A stretch of DNA of 64,000 nucleotides from Bordetella ansorpii (GTDB taxonomy: Bacteria > Pseudomonadota > Gammaproteobacteria > Burkholderiales > Burkholderiaceae_B): positions 184,802 to 248,801 of the forward strand of contig NZ_FKBS01000014.1 of the NCBI RefSeq assembly GCF_900078315.1, written 5' to 3'. The notes below the pieces were generated by a model. The model worked only from the letters and a program-made list of their open reading frames with translations. It was not told the DNA's origin and searched no databases. The position numbers and the translations under genes are program-made. Position 1 is the stretch's first letter. Each line of letters starts with the position of its first letter. Shown piece by piece: positions 47,859 to 56,611 of this stretch.

Positions 47859-49952
47859 ATGATCGAACTGGTTTCTCCCGATTCCGCCGCCTCGGCGTCC
47901 GCCCCCCAATGGGTGCGGGTGGCGCTGGACGTGCCGTTGCCGGGCCCGTTCGATTACCGCTGCAACGAACCGGTGGAAGTCGGCCTACGCGTGATCGTGC
48001 CATTCGGACGGCGCAAGCTGGTGGGCGTGGTCGTCGAGCTGCCGGATGCGCCATCCATCGACGTGGCCCAGGTGAAAGATGTCGAGCAGGTGCTGCGTGA
48101 TCTGCCGCCTTTTCCCCAACGCTGGCTGAAGCTGGCGCGGTTCGCGGCCGACTATTACCAGCGTCCGCTGGGCGAAGTGATGCTGCCCGTGCTGCCGCCG
48201 CCATTGCGCAAGCCGTCGGCCTACCAGGGCAAGCGCTCGGGCCTGGGGCCTGTCGCACGGCGCGATGCGCGCAAGTCGCGGGGGACCTCCACGGCAACGG
48301 TGCCCGACCAGGCGCCGGCCCTGAATGAAGAGCAGCAGGCGGCCGTCGATGCCATTTGCGCGTTGCAGGCTTTCAAGCCCGTGTTGCTGCATGGCGTCAC
48401 GGGCAGCGGCAAGACCGAGGTGTACCTGCGCGCCGCGCAGCGGGTGCTGGCGGCTGGCCGGCAGGTGCTGTTGCTGGTGCCCGAGATCAACCTGACGCCG
48501 CAACTCGAGAACGCGCTACGCGCCCGGCTCGAATCCATCATCGGGGCGGATGCCGTGGCCGTGCTGCACAGCGGCCTGGCAGACGGTGAACGCATACAGG
48601 CCTGGGCGGCCGCGCAGCGCGGCCAGGCGCGCATGCTGCTGGGCACGCGCATGGCCATCTTCGCGCCCATGCCCGAACTGGGCCTGATCGTGGTCGACGA
48701 AGAGCACGATCCCTCGTACAAGCAGCAGGAAGGCCTGCGCTATTCGGCACGCGATCTCGCGGTATGGCGCGCGCACGACCTGGACATCCCCGTGGTGCTG
48801 GGCTCGGCCACGCCCGCGCTGGAGTCCTGGCACCATGCCGAACGCGGCCGCTATCTGCGCCTGACGCTGAATAACCGCGCGCGCGCCAGCAGCCTGCCGC
48901 GCGTCCGTCTGGTGGATACGCGGCGCCTGCAGATGCAGCAGGGCCTGTCGCCACAACTGGTCGAGGCCATCGGCCAGCGGATCGAGCGAGGCGAGCAGGC
49001 GCTGGTGTTCCTGAACCGCCGCGGCTATGCCCCGGTGCTGCATTGCAATTCGTGTGCCTGGGTCAGCAACTGCCCGCGCTGTTCCGCGTTCACGGTGCTG
49101 CATCGTGGCGCCGGTGCGGGGGGCTATCGGCTGCACTGCCACCATTGCGGCTATCAGGCACAGGTGCCGCGCGCCTGCCCCGAGTGCGGCGACCAGGACC
49201 TGAATCCCATGGGCCGAGGCACGCAGCGCGTCGAGGAACACCTGGCCGAACTCTTCCCGCAGGCGCGCATCTCGCGCATCGATGCGGACAGCACGCGCCG
49301 CAAGGGCAGTGCGCAGGCTCTGTTCGCCGCCGTGCATGCCGGCGAGGTCGACATCCTGGTGGGAACACAGATGGTGTCCAAGGGGCACGATTTCGCGCGG
49401 CTGGGGCTGGTGGGCGTGATCAATGCCGATTCCATGCTGTTCGCGCAGGATTTCCGCGCCCCCGAGCGCCTGTTCGCCCAGTTGATGCAGGTGGCTGGCC
49501 GTGCCGGCCGCCATACCGCGGGCGGTGAAGTCATCATTCAAACGGGCTATCCCGAGCAACCGGTCTACCAGGCCTTGGTGCGGCACGACTACGCGGGCTT
49601 CGCGCGCCACTCGCTGCAGGAACGCGAAGAGACCGGCCTGCCGCCGTTCGCCTATCAGGCCCTGCTGACCGCCGAAGCCCGCGAACTGGTCCAGGCGCTG
49701 GCGTTCCTGCAGCGCGCCCGCGACGTGGCCGACGAGGCCGATCTGCCTGCGCTCGATCTCGTGACGCGGTACGATCCCGTACCGTTGCGCGTGGTGCGCG
49801 TGGCCCACGTCGAAAGGGCCCAGTTGCTGGTGGAAAGCACCAGCCGCCCCGCGTTGCAGGCCTTCCTGACCGCCTGGTCCGCCTGGCTGCCGCACGTGGC
49901 GGCCGAGTCGCGCGTGCGCTGGCAACTGGAAGTCGATCCCCTGGAAATCTAA
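47859..49952 (+). CDS. priA: Primosomal replication protein N' (PriA helicase)
   Basis: A 697-residue replication-restart helicase. N-terminal DNA-binding domain (VRVALDVPLPGPFDYRC), Walker A GVTGSGKTEVYL near residue 185, DEEH box near residue 280, eight zinc-binding cysteines (CNSC, CPRC, CHHC, CPEC) near residues 395-450, and helicase motifs GTQMVSKGHDF and QVAGRAGR. The ATG at 47859 is chosen because upstream residues look non-coding. Confidence 0.97.
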   Translation: MIELVSPDSAASASAPQWVRVALDVPLPGPFDYRCNEPVEVGLRVIVPFGRRKLVGVVVELPDAPSIDVAQVKDVEQVLRDLPPFPQRWLKLARFAADYYQRPLGEVMLPVLPPPLRKPSAYQGKRSGLGPVARRDARKSRGTSTATVPDQAPALNEEQQAAVDAICALQAFKPVLLHGVTGSGKTEVYLRAAQRVLAAGRQVLLLVPEINLTPQLENALRARLESIIGADAVAVLHSGLADGERIQAWAAAQRGQARMLLGTRMAIFAPMPELGLIVVDEEHDPSYKQQEGLRYSARDLAVWRAHDLDIPVVLGSATPALESWHHAERGRYLRLTLNNRARASSLPRVRLVDTRRLQMQQGLSPQLVEAIGQRIERGEQALVFLNRRGYAPVLHCNSCAWVSNCPRCSAFTVLHRGAGAGGYRLHCHHCGYQAQVPRACPECGDQDLNPMGRGTQRVEEHLAELFPQARISRIDADSTRRKGSAQALFAAVHAGEVDILVGTQMVSKGHDFARLGLVGVINADSMLFAQDFRAPERLFAQLMQVAGRAGRHTAGGEVIIQTGYPEQPVYQALVRHDYAGFARHSLQEREETGLPPFAYQALLTAEARELVQALAFLQRARDVADEADLPALDLVTRYDPVPLRVVRVAHVERAQLLVESTSRPALQAFLTAWSAWLPHVAAESRVRWQLEVDPLEI

Positions 49953-49960
49953 TTCACGCG

Positions 49961-52039
49961 ATGAGCGCTCCTGAACCCACTTCCGTACCGGCCGGCCTCA
50001 ATCCCGCGCAGCGGGCGGCGGTGCTGTACCTGGACGGTCCTTGCCTGGTGCTGGCCGGCGCCGGCAGCGGCAAGACGCGCGTCATCACCCAGAAGATCTC
50101 CTATCTGCTGCGCGATTGCGGCTACATGGGCCGCAACGTGGTGGCGCTGACGTTCACCAACAAGGCCGCGCGCGAGATGGCCGAACGCGTGAAGACGCTG
50201 GTCGACGGCAAGCTGGCGCGCGGGCTGACCATCAGCACCTTCCACGCGCTGGGCGTGCGTTTCCTGCGCGAAGAATCCGCCAGCGCCGGCTTGAAGCCCC
50301 AGTTCTCGATCCTGGATTCCGACGATGCCATGTCCATCATCCAGGAGCTGCTGCAGACCACCGACAAGGGCCGTCTGCGCGAGGTGCAGTCCATCATCTC
50401 GCTGTGGAAGAACGGCCTGATCGACCCTGACGAGGCGGCCAAGGTGGCCAACACGCCCACCCAGGTCGAGGCCGCCATCGTCTTTCGCAGCTACGCCGCC
50501 ACGCTCACGGCCTACCAGGCGGTGGACTTCGACGACCTGATCCGCCTGCCCGCCGAGATCCTGGCCAGCAACGAAGCCGTACGCACCAAATGGCAGAACC
50601 GCGTGCGCTATCTGCTGGTGGATGAATACCAGGACACCAACGTGTGCCAGTACCGGCTGGTGCGGCTCTTGACCGGCGACCGCGCCATGTTCACGGCCGT
50701 CGGCGACGACGACCAGGCCATCTACGCCTGGCGCGGCGCCACCGTCGAGAACCTGGCGAAACTGCCCAGCGACTATCCGCAGTTGAAGCTGATCAAGCTC
50801 GAACAGAACTACCGTTCGGTGCAACGCATACTGGCCGCGGCCAACAGCGTCATCGAGCGCAATCCCAAGCTGTTCGACAAGAAACTGTGGTCCGAACTGG
50901 GCTGGGGCGAGCCCATCACCATCTCTCCCATGGATGGCGACGAGCACGAGGCCGAGTCCATCGGCATGAAGATCTCGGCATCGCGCTTCGAGCGCAAGAA
51001 CAACTGGAAGGATTTCGCGATCCTGTATCGCGGCAATCACCAGGCGCGCGTGCTGGAGCAGGCGCTGCGCAACCTGAAGATTCCGTACACCATCTCGGGC
51101 GGGCAGAGCTTCTTCGACAAGGCCGAGGTGCGCGACATCCTGGCGTATCTGCGCCTCTTGGCCAACGAGGAAGACGATCCGGCCTTCATCCGCGCGGCCA
51201 CCACGCCCAAGCGCGGCATCGGGCAGGGCACGCTGCAAACGCTGGGCACCTATGCGTCGCAACGACATATCTCGCTGCTGGCCGCGGTCGGTGAGATCGG
51301 CCTGGAATCCCTGCTGCAGCCGCGCCAGCTCGAGCCGCTGCGCACCTTCGCCGATTTCATCATCCGCATGCAATGGCGCGCCGGCAAACCGGCCGCCACC
51401 GTCGAAGAGGCGCGTCCGCGCGAAGCCGCAGGCCCGTTGCTGGACGAGCTGCTGTCGACCATCCAGTACGAACGCTACCTGTACGACATGTTCGACGAGA
51501 AGCCCGCGCAGACGCGCTGGCAGAACGTGCTGGAACTGGTCAGCTGGCTCAAGCGCAAGGCCGAGGAAGACGACATGGCCCTGGTCGACCTGGTGCAGCA
51601 CGTGGCGCTGGTCACCATGCTGGAGCGCGGCGACGAGGAAGAACCCGACGCGGTGAAGCTCTCGACCCTGCATGCGTCCAAGGGCCTGGAGTATCCGCAC
51701 GTCTATCTGGCCGGTGTCGAAGAGGGCTTGCTGCCGCATCTGGGCAAGGAAGACGACGACACCGGCGATCCCGAACGCGCGGCCGAGAACCTGGCCGTGC
51801 GCATCCAGGAAGAACGCCGCCTGATGTATGTGGGCATCACGCGCGCCCAGCGCACGCTGCACCTCAGTTGGTGCCGCCGCCGCCGCCGCGCACGCGAAGA
51901 CCGCGTCTGCGAACCCTCGCGCTTCATCGAGGAAATGGGCCTGGAGCAGGCCAAGCCCCAGGAAGACGAAACCACGCGCGCCATGAGCCCCAAGGAACGC
52001 CTGGGGATGCTCAAGGCGCTGTTGAACAAGCCTTCCTGA
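49961..52039 (+). CDS. rep: Rep/UvrD-family ATP-dependent DNA helicase
   Basis: A 692-residue superfamily 1A helicase, 3'-5'. Motif I LVLAGAGSGKTR, Ia TFTNKAAREM, II LLVDEYQDTN, III VGDDDQAIYAWRGA, IV LEQNYRS, V TLHASKGLEYPHVYL, VI YVGITRAQRTLH. Overall closer to E. coli Rep than to UvrD in length and motif wording. It follows priA by 8 bp; both serve replication restart. Confidence 0.93.
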   Translation: MSAPEPTSVPAGLNPAQRAAVLYLDGPCLVLAGAGSGKTRVITQKISYLLRDCGYMGRNVVALTFTNKAAREMAERVKTLVDGKLARGLTISTFHALGVRFLREESASAGLKPQFSILDSDDAMSIIQELLQTTDKGRLREVQSIISLWKNGLIDPDEAAKVANTPTQVEAAIVFRSYAATLTAYQAVDFDDLIRLPAEILASNEAVRTKWQNRVRYLLVDEYQDTNVCQYRLVRLLTGDRAMFTAVGDDDQAIYAWRGATVENLAKLPSDYPQLKLIKLEQNYRSVQRILAAANSVIERNPKLFDKKLWSELGWGEPITISPMDGDEHEAESIGMKISASRFERKNNWKDFAILYRGNHQARVLEQALRNLKIPYTISGGQSFFDKAEVRDILAYLRLLANEEDDPAFIRAATTPKRGIGQGTLQTLGTYASQRHISLLAAVGEIGLESLLQPRQLEPLRTFADFIIRMQWRAGKPAATVEEARPREAAGPLLDELLSTIQYERYLYDMFDEKPAQTRWQNVLELVSWLKRKAEEDDMALVDLVQHVALVTMLERGDEEEPDAVKLSTLHASKGLEYPHVYLAGVEEGLLPHLGKEDDDTGDPERAAENLAVRIQEERRLMYVGITRAQRTLHLSWCRRRRRAREDRVCEPSRFIEEMGLEQAKPQEDETTRAMSPKERLGMLKALLNKPS

Positions 52040-52085
52040 TCCGGGAAAAGCCGCACGGCGAGCCCATGGCCCGCCGCCGGCCTGC

Positions 52086-53213
52086 TCAAGCCAGTTCGCG
52101 CAGCAGCAGATTCCAGAACTGCACACGCATTTCCAGCGTGGACACCAGGATGTGCTCGTGCAGCGTGTGCGCGCCGTCGCCATCCGCGCCCAGCCCGTCC
52201 AGCGTGGGTACGAAGGCCGAGGTGAAATTGGCGTCGCTGCCGCCGCCCGTCATCGGCGCGTCTTCCAGCACGAAGCCGGCCCGTTGCGCATAGCCGCGCG
52301 CCAGGTCCAGCAGCGCCGTCACGGCGGCGTCCTTGACCATGGGCGGACGGTTCAGCTCGACGTCGATGTCCAGTTCCATGTCCGGGCCCACGGCGCACAA
52401 CTCGCGCATGCGGCGCAGCACGTCCTGCGCGGCGCCCATGTCGGGGACACGGAAGTCGACCACGCAGTTGCACAGCGCCGGCACGGTGTTGGTGGTGGTG
52501 CCGCCTTCGATCGTGCCCACGCTGACGGTGACGCCGCGGCTATAGTCGGTCATGGCTTCCAGCGCCAGCACCTGGTGCGCCATTTCGCGGATGGCGCTGC
52601 GGCCCAACGGGTGCTGGACGCCGGCATGCGCGGCGCGGCCCTTCACGCCCAGGCGCAGCATGCCGGTGCCCTTGCGCGCGGTGACGCACTTGCCGCCATT
52701 GGCGCGAGCCGGTTCGCAGACCAGCCCGTACTTGGCGTTGCGGGCGTGGCGTTCGGTGTGTTCGCGCGAGGCGTGGCTGCCGGTTTCTTCGTCCGGCACC
52801 ATCAGGAAATCGACTGGCAGCCGGGTGGCGCCGGGCGCCGTCAGGCCCGTCATGGCCGACAGCGCCAGGTACAGGCCCGCCTTCATGTCGTAGCCACCGG
52901 GGCCGTACAGCTTGTCGCCCTCGATGCGGATCGGGTTGGCACCCAGCGTGCCGATGGGATGCACGGTGTCCAGGTGCGCCAGCACCAGGATGCCGGGGCG
53001 TTCGTCGCCCGCCGCGCGATTGGTGGCGTACAGCAGCGGACCGGTGCGCGGGCCCAGCGGCGTCAGTTCCACGCGCAGGCCCAGCTTGCTGGCGAACGCC
53101 GCCACGATCTTGGCCATGGCGGCGACGCCGGCGGGCGAATTCGTGGGGGATTCGCAGCGCATCCATTCCTGGATGCCGTCGACCAGTCGGGCGGTGTCGG
53201 GTAGCGTACTCAT
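52086..53213 (-). CDS. M20 family metallopeptidase (carboxypeptidase G2-like)
   Basis: A 375-residue zinc peptidase. Metal ligands are visible in LVLAHLDTVHP near residue 78, GPGGYDMKAGL near residue 108 and the catalytic Glu pair in PDEETGSHASR near residue 140. The dimerisation domain lies mid-chain. The start at 53213 (MSTLPDTARL) is chosen over a long upstream frame. It would cleave a peptide or an N-acyl amino acid. Followed upstream by an alpha/beta hydrolase gene. Confidence 0.9.
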   Translation of the reverse strand: MSTLPDTARLVDGIQEWMRCESPTNSPAGVAAMAKIVAAFASKLGLRVELTPLGPRTGPLLYATNRAAGDERPGILVLAHLDTVHPIGTLGANPIRIEGDKLYGPGGYDMKAGLYLALSAMTGLTAPGATRLPVDFLMVPDEETGSHASREHTERHARNAKYGLVCEPARANGGKCVTARKGTGMLRLGVKGRAAHAGVQHPLGRSAIREMAHQVLALEAMTDYSRGVTVSVGTIEGGTTTNTVPALCNCVVDFRVPDMGAAQDVLRRMRELCAVGPDMELDIDVELNRPPMVKDAAVTALLDLARGYAQRAGFVLEDAPMTGGGSDANFTSAFVPTLDGLGADGDGAHTLHEHILVSTLEMRVQFWNLLLRELA

Positions 53214-53268
53214 TGATGGACCTTCTTGTGGTGTACGGCGGGTCTGTTGAGCGCCCGCCATCGAGGAA

Positions 53269-54165
53269 TCAGCCCGCCGCCAGGCGTGCCATCGTATCGG
53301 CGTCCGGCATGCCGCCGTCGAACCACAGGCTGGCGCAGACGGCCGACATGGCGCGGCCGTCATGGCCGATGCCGGGCACGCTTTGCAGCGTCCAGTTGCA
53401 CGGCACGCCGCGGCGCGTGGCTTCCGCACGGCCGGCTTCCAGGTAATGATGCGCGCGCGCGTAGCGATGCTCGCCTTGGCGCAGCGCCGCCGGCTCGGCG
53501 GGCAGGTACGGCCCTTCGGTGGCGATGTCCTGGTCGCCCGCCAGGATCTGCAGCGGATACGCCAGCAGGCGCTCGACGTGCGCGTCGGTCAGTCCGACCT
53601 TGCCCAGGCCTTCGGGGAAGGGCAGGTCCAGGGTGGGCAGGCTGTACCAGCCCGGATTGCCGATGGCCACGGCATGGTATGGCTCGGACGATTGGCTGCT
53701 CAGCAGGCGATGCACGAACTGCCCGCCGCCGGCATGGCCGAACAGGTAGACCGTTTTGCAGTCGCTGATCTCGCCCGCGCGCAGATCGGCCAGCACGCGG
53801 GCCGGCAGCGCGTAGGCCCAGCCATCGACGTGACGCGGATTGCCGCCCGCGCTGAAGACGCGGCCGTTGTTATAGCTTTCGACGCCGGGCCAGATCGCTT
53901 CGGAGAAGGTAGGCGCCACGATCAGCAGCTTGTGCCGGTCGGCGGCCTCGATCCAGTAGTCGCGATAATCGGCGCCGTTGCGCAGCACGCCATGTTGCAC
54001 GATCACCACTGGCCGGTCAGCGGTGTACCCGTAGGGGCGGTAGGTGTGCAGCGTGAACGGCCGATCCGAGTTGCGGTCTTCGTCCACGTAGGCGATGGCG
54101 TTGCGGCCGGCATGGCCCAGTTCGAGGGCGATACGGTCGGCGTTGGAAAGATCCAGAGGGTTCAT
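53269..54165 (-). CDS. Alpha/beta-hydrolase fold protein with altered nucleophile elbow
   Basis: A 298-residue alpha/beta-hydrolase. The oxyanion strand VVIVQHGVLRNGADYRD and a C-terminal His region (SVPGIGHDGRAM) are present. The elbow, normally GHSxG, reads LFGHAGGGQFVHRL, so the usual serine is replaced by alanine. The base sequence GGCCATGCCGGC confirms this. It could be a pseudo-enzyme or use another residue. It lies between M20 and aspartoacylase-like genes on the same strand. Confidence 0.82.
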   Translation of the reverse strand: MNPLDLSNADRIALELGHAGRNAIAYVDEDRNSDRPFTLHTYRPYGYTADRPVVIVQHGVLRNGADYRDYWIEAADRHKLLIVAPTFSEAIWPGVESYNNGRVFSAGGNPRHVDGWAYALPARVLADLRAGEISDCKTVYLFGHAGGGQFVHRLLSSQSSEPYHAVAIGNPGWYSLPTLDLPFPEGLGKVGLTDAHVERLLAYPLQILAGDQDIATEGPYLPAEPAALRQGEHRYARAHHYLEAGRAEATRRGVPCNWTLQSVPGIGHDGRAMSAVCASLWFDGGMPDADTMARLAAG

Positions 54166-54271
54166 TGGTCTTTGATAAGCGTGCAGGGAGTGGCGCGTGT
54201 ATCGGCCAGCGTGGCAAGAGTGTACGTCCGGCCGCCAACGCGGGGCGGGCGCCGCGCGGGCGGGCCGGGGC

Positions 54272-55228
54272 TTACGCGATGGCCCGCGCCAGCCGCACCA
54301 CCGTCACGCCGGGCCGTGGCTGGCCCAGCGACGGCATGATCAGCACGCAGTTGTCGTACGGCGTCAGGACTTCCTCGTCGTCGTTCCAGCCGATCAAGGT
54401 GCCGGCCGACGGCAGGCATTCCAGGCCCTGCCAGGGTTGGGCGAAGCGGAAGTTCTCGTTCTTGCGGGTGATCGCGTGCGTGACTTCCAGCGCCTGCTGC
54501 GACGGCGCGTCCGGCATGAGCCAGCCATCGGGCAGCCGGGCACGGTCGAACGCGCCCGAGGCTGCCAGGAAGCGCGCCATCTGGTCGATGGCCACGTCGC
54601 GCGCCGAGGGGGCGCCGTGGAAGCCGCATTCGATCAGCAGCGAGCGCGTGCCGTTGTCGCCGGGCTCGCCGAAACGGCCATAGTCGCGCATGCGCACGCC
54701 CGCCGCGTGGCCGGCATCCGCGATGATCTTGGACGGCGTGCCCAGTTGCAGGCCCAGTTCGATGTTGCGCGGCAAGAGGCCGGTCAGCTGCAGCGGCACC
54801 TCGGAATTGCTCATCGAATGGATGTCCAGCAGCCAGTCGGCCTGTTCCACCCAGGGACGCAGTTCGGCGGCGCGGCGGCGTTCCTGCGTGGAGGGATCGG
54901 CGAGCTTGTCGGGGCTCCAGACGCGGTTCATGTCTTCCTCGACCAGGCGCGAGCGCAGGTAGTGCTCGGGATCGAAGCGGTCGAAAGCGGCCAGGTTGCA
55001 GAACGCCAGGGTCAGCGTGCCGCGGCCGGGCCGCAGGCCGCTGGCCAGGAACGTCTTCAGGGCCCAGGCGCCGCACAGCTCATTGCCGTGGACTAGCGCG
55101 CTGATCATGACATGGCGGCCGGGCACGCCGGAGTCGAAGTGCCAGACGCCGGGGGTATCGGTATTGCCGATGCGTTCGGCCGACAGGTCGGGACAGGCCA
55201 GCTCGAAAGGGCGGAGAGGGGCGGACAT
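54272..55228 (-). CDS. Succinylglutamate desuccinylase/aspartoacylase family protein
   Basis: A 318-residue zinc carboxypeptidase-fold enzyme. The metal motif HGNELCG near residue 47 and the second ligand region LLDIHSMSN near residue 140 fit the family. A catalytic Glu lies in LIECGFHG near residue 205. It would deacylate an N-acyl amino acid or remove an amide. With the hydrolase and M20 genes it suggests an amidohydrolase cluster; substrate unknown. Confidence 0.9.
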   Translation of the reverse strand: MSAPLRPFELACPDLSAERIGNTDTPGVWHFDSGVPGRHVMISALVHGNELCGAWALKTFLASGLRPGRGTLTLAFCNLAAFDRFDPEHYLRSRLVEEDMNRVWSPDKLADPSTQERRRAAELRPWVEQADWLLDIHSMSNSEVPLQLTGLLPRNIELGLQLGTPSKIIADAGHAAGVRMRDYGRFGEPGDNGTRSLLIECGFHGAPSARDVAIDQMARFLAASGAFDRARLPDGWLMPDAPSQQALEVTHAITRKNENFRFAQPWQGLECLPSAGTLIGWNDDEEVLTPYDNCVLIMPSLGQPRPGVTVVRLARAIA

Positions 55229-55517
55229 GGAGGCTCCGGAACTGCTTGGGTGTTGGGCCGGGTCGATCGGCCGATGGCAGGCGGCCGCCTCGGGGCGGGA
55301 TGACCCGGGTGCAGCACGTGCCGTTCTGAATATGGAGCCATTCTAGGCCGGCGGCGTCCCGCCGCAACGCGCGGCGCCCATGTTGCGGATTTCCCTTTGG
55401 CGGGTCAGGCACGCCGGTTGCTGAAGGGCGTGAATCCGGGGTGTCCCATCAGCGGCTGCCCGGACGGCCGCCATCAGGCGGTATCCCACGATTTTCATGC
55501 AACACGAAGGAGGGGCT

Positions 55518-55592
55518 ATGCGATCGATCATTCTTTGGATGCTGGGTGTGCCGATTCCCGTGATCATCCTGCTCGCCTTGTTCTGGCACTGA
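55518..55592 (+). CDS. 24-residue hydrophobic membrane microprotein
   Basis: A short frame ATG 55518 to TGA 55592 encodes MRSIILWMLGVPIPVIILLA and four more residues ending FWH. It is preceded by a strong AAGGAGG site 4 bp upstream. The whole chain is one membrane helix with a Pro-x-Pro kink. Downstream, 35 bp on, starts another membrane-protein gene. Function unknown. Confidence 0.7.
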   Translation: MRSIILWMLGVPIPVIILLALFWH

Positions 55593-55627
55593 GCGGACCC
55601 AAACGCATATCCGCGAGGAGAACAAAC

Positions 55628-56521
55628 ATGAGCACTGTCACTACCCCCATGGCCGGCTATGCGCCGGCCGCCGTGGTTTCCAACGGCTCGGCCGTTTCCT
55701 GGGGCGCCGTCATTGCCGGCGCGGTGATCGCGGCGGCGCTGTCGGCCATGCTGCTGGTCGGAGGATCGGGATTGGGCTTCCTGGCCATGTCGCCCTGGAA
55801 GCAGGAAGGCGCCTCGGGCGGCACACTGGCCATCGGCACCATCGTCTGGCTGCTGGTCACGCAGGTGATCGCCTATGGCGTGGCCGGCTACGTGGCTGGC
55901 CGGCTGCGCACCCGCTGGACCGATGCGGCGGCCGACGAGATCTACTTTCGCGACACCGCGCACGGCTTTCTGGTGTGGGCGCTGAGCGCCGTGCTGGCCG
56001 TGGTGATGCTGGGCGCGGCGGCGGGGTCGTTGCTGAACACCGCGGGCCGCGCGGCCGGTGCGGTGGCCGGCTCCGCGGGGGACGCGGCGGCAGCGATGGC
56101 GCAGCACCGCGAACGCCCGAACATGCCCGGCTTCTCGCTGGACTACTTCACGGATGCGTTGCTGCGTCCCGCCGATGCGGCGCCGCCGGAAACCAACGGC
56201 GATCCCCGCCGCGAAGTCAGCCGCATCCTGGCCAACAGCCTGTCGGAAGGGAAACTGTCCGAACAGGACCGCGCCTATCTGGTGAAGCTGGTGGCGCGCC
56301 GCGCGGGCGTGGACGAGGCCACGGCGCAGCAACGCGTCGACCAGTTGGCCGACCAGGCCCGCCAGGCCGCGGCCAAGGCGGAACAGAAGGCGCGCGAAGC
56401 AGCCGATGCCGCCCGCAAGGCGGCCGCCGTGTTCGCGTTGTGGGCTTTCGCCTCCCTGCTGATCGGCGCTTTCGTCGCCAGTTGGACGGCGACCTGGGGC
56501 GGCCGCGCGCGCGACCGGTGA
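55628..56521 (+). CDS. Conserved membrane protein with C-terminal Ala-rich coiled coil
   Basis: A 297-residue protein with four likely membrane segments: AVIAGAVIAAALSAMLLVGG, TLAIGTIVWLLVTQVIAYGV, LVWALSAVLAVVMLGAAAGS and the C-terminal FALWAFASLLIGAFVASW. An Ala/Lys/Arg-rich helix of about 50 residues precedes the last segment. Such proteins are often annotated only as membrane or PhnA-like proteins. The ATG at 55628 follows GCGAGGAGAACAAAC. Function unknown. Confidence 0.75.
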   Translation: MSTVTTPMAGYAPAAVVSNGSAVSWGAVIAGAVIAAALSAMLLVGGSGLGFLAMSPWKQEGASGGTLAIGTIVWLLVTQVIAYGVAGYVAGRLRTRWTDAAADEIYFRDTAHGFLVWALSAVLAVVMLGAAAGSLLNTAGRAAGAVAGSAGDAAAAMAQHRERPNMPGFSLDYFTDALLRPADAAPPETNGDPRREVSRILANSLSEGKLSEQDRAYLVKLVARRAGVDEATAQQRVDQLADQARQAAAKAEQKAREAADAARKAAAVFALWAFASLLIGAFVASWTATWGGRARDR

Positions 56522-56611
56522 GCTTCTCGTTCCTCAACACTGTTGCCGGACCCTCGGGCTGCTGGCACCGGCCGCCTGCGGGGCGGCTTTTTTCCCGATT
56601 CCAGAGTGACG

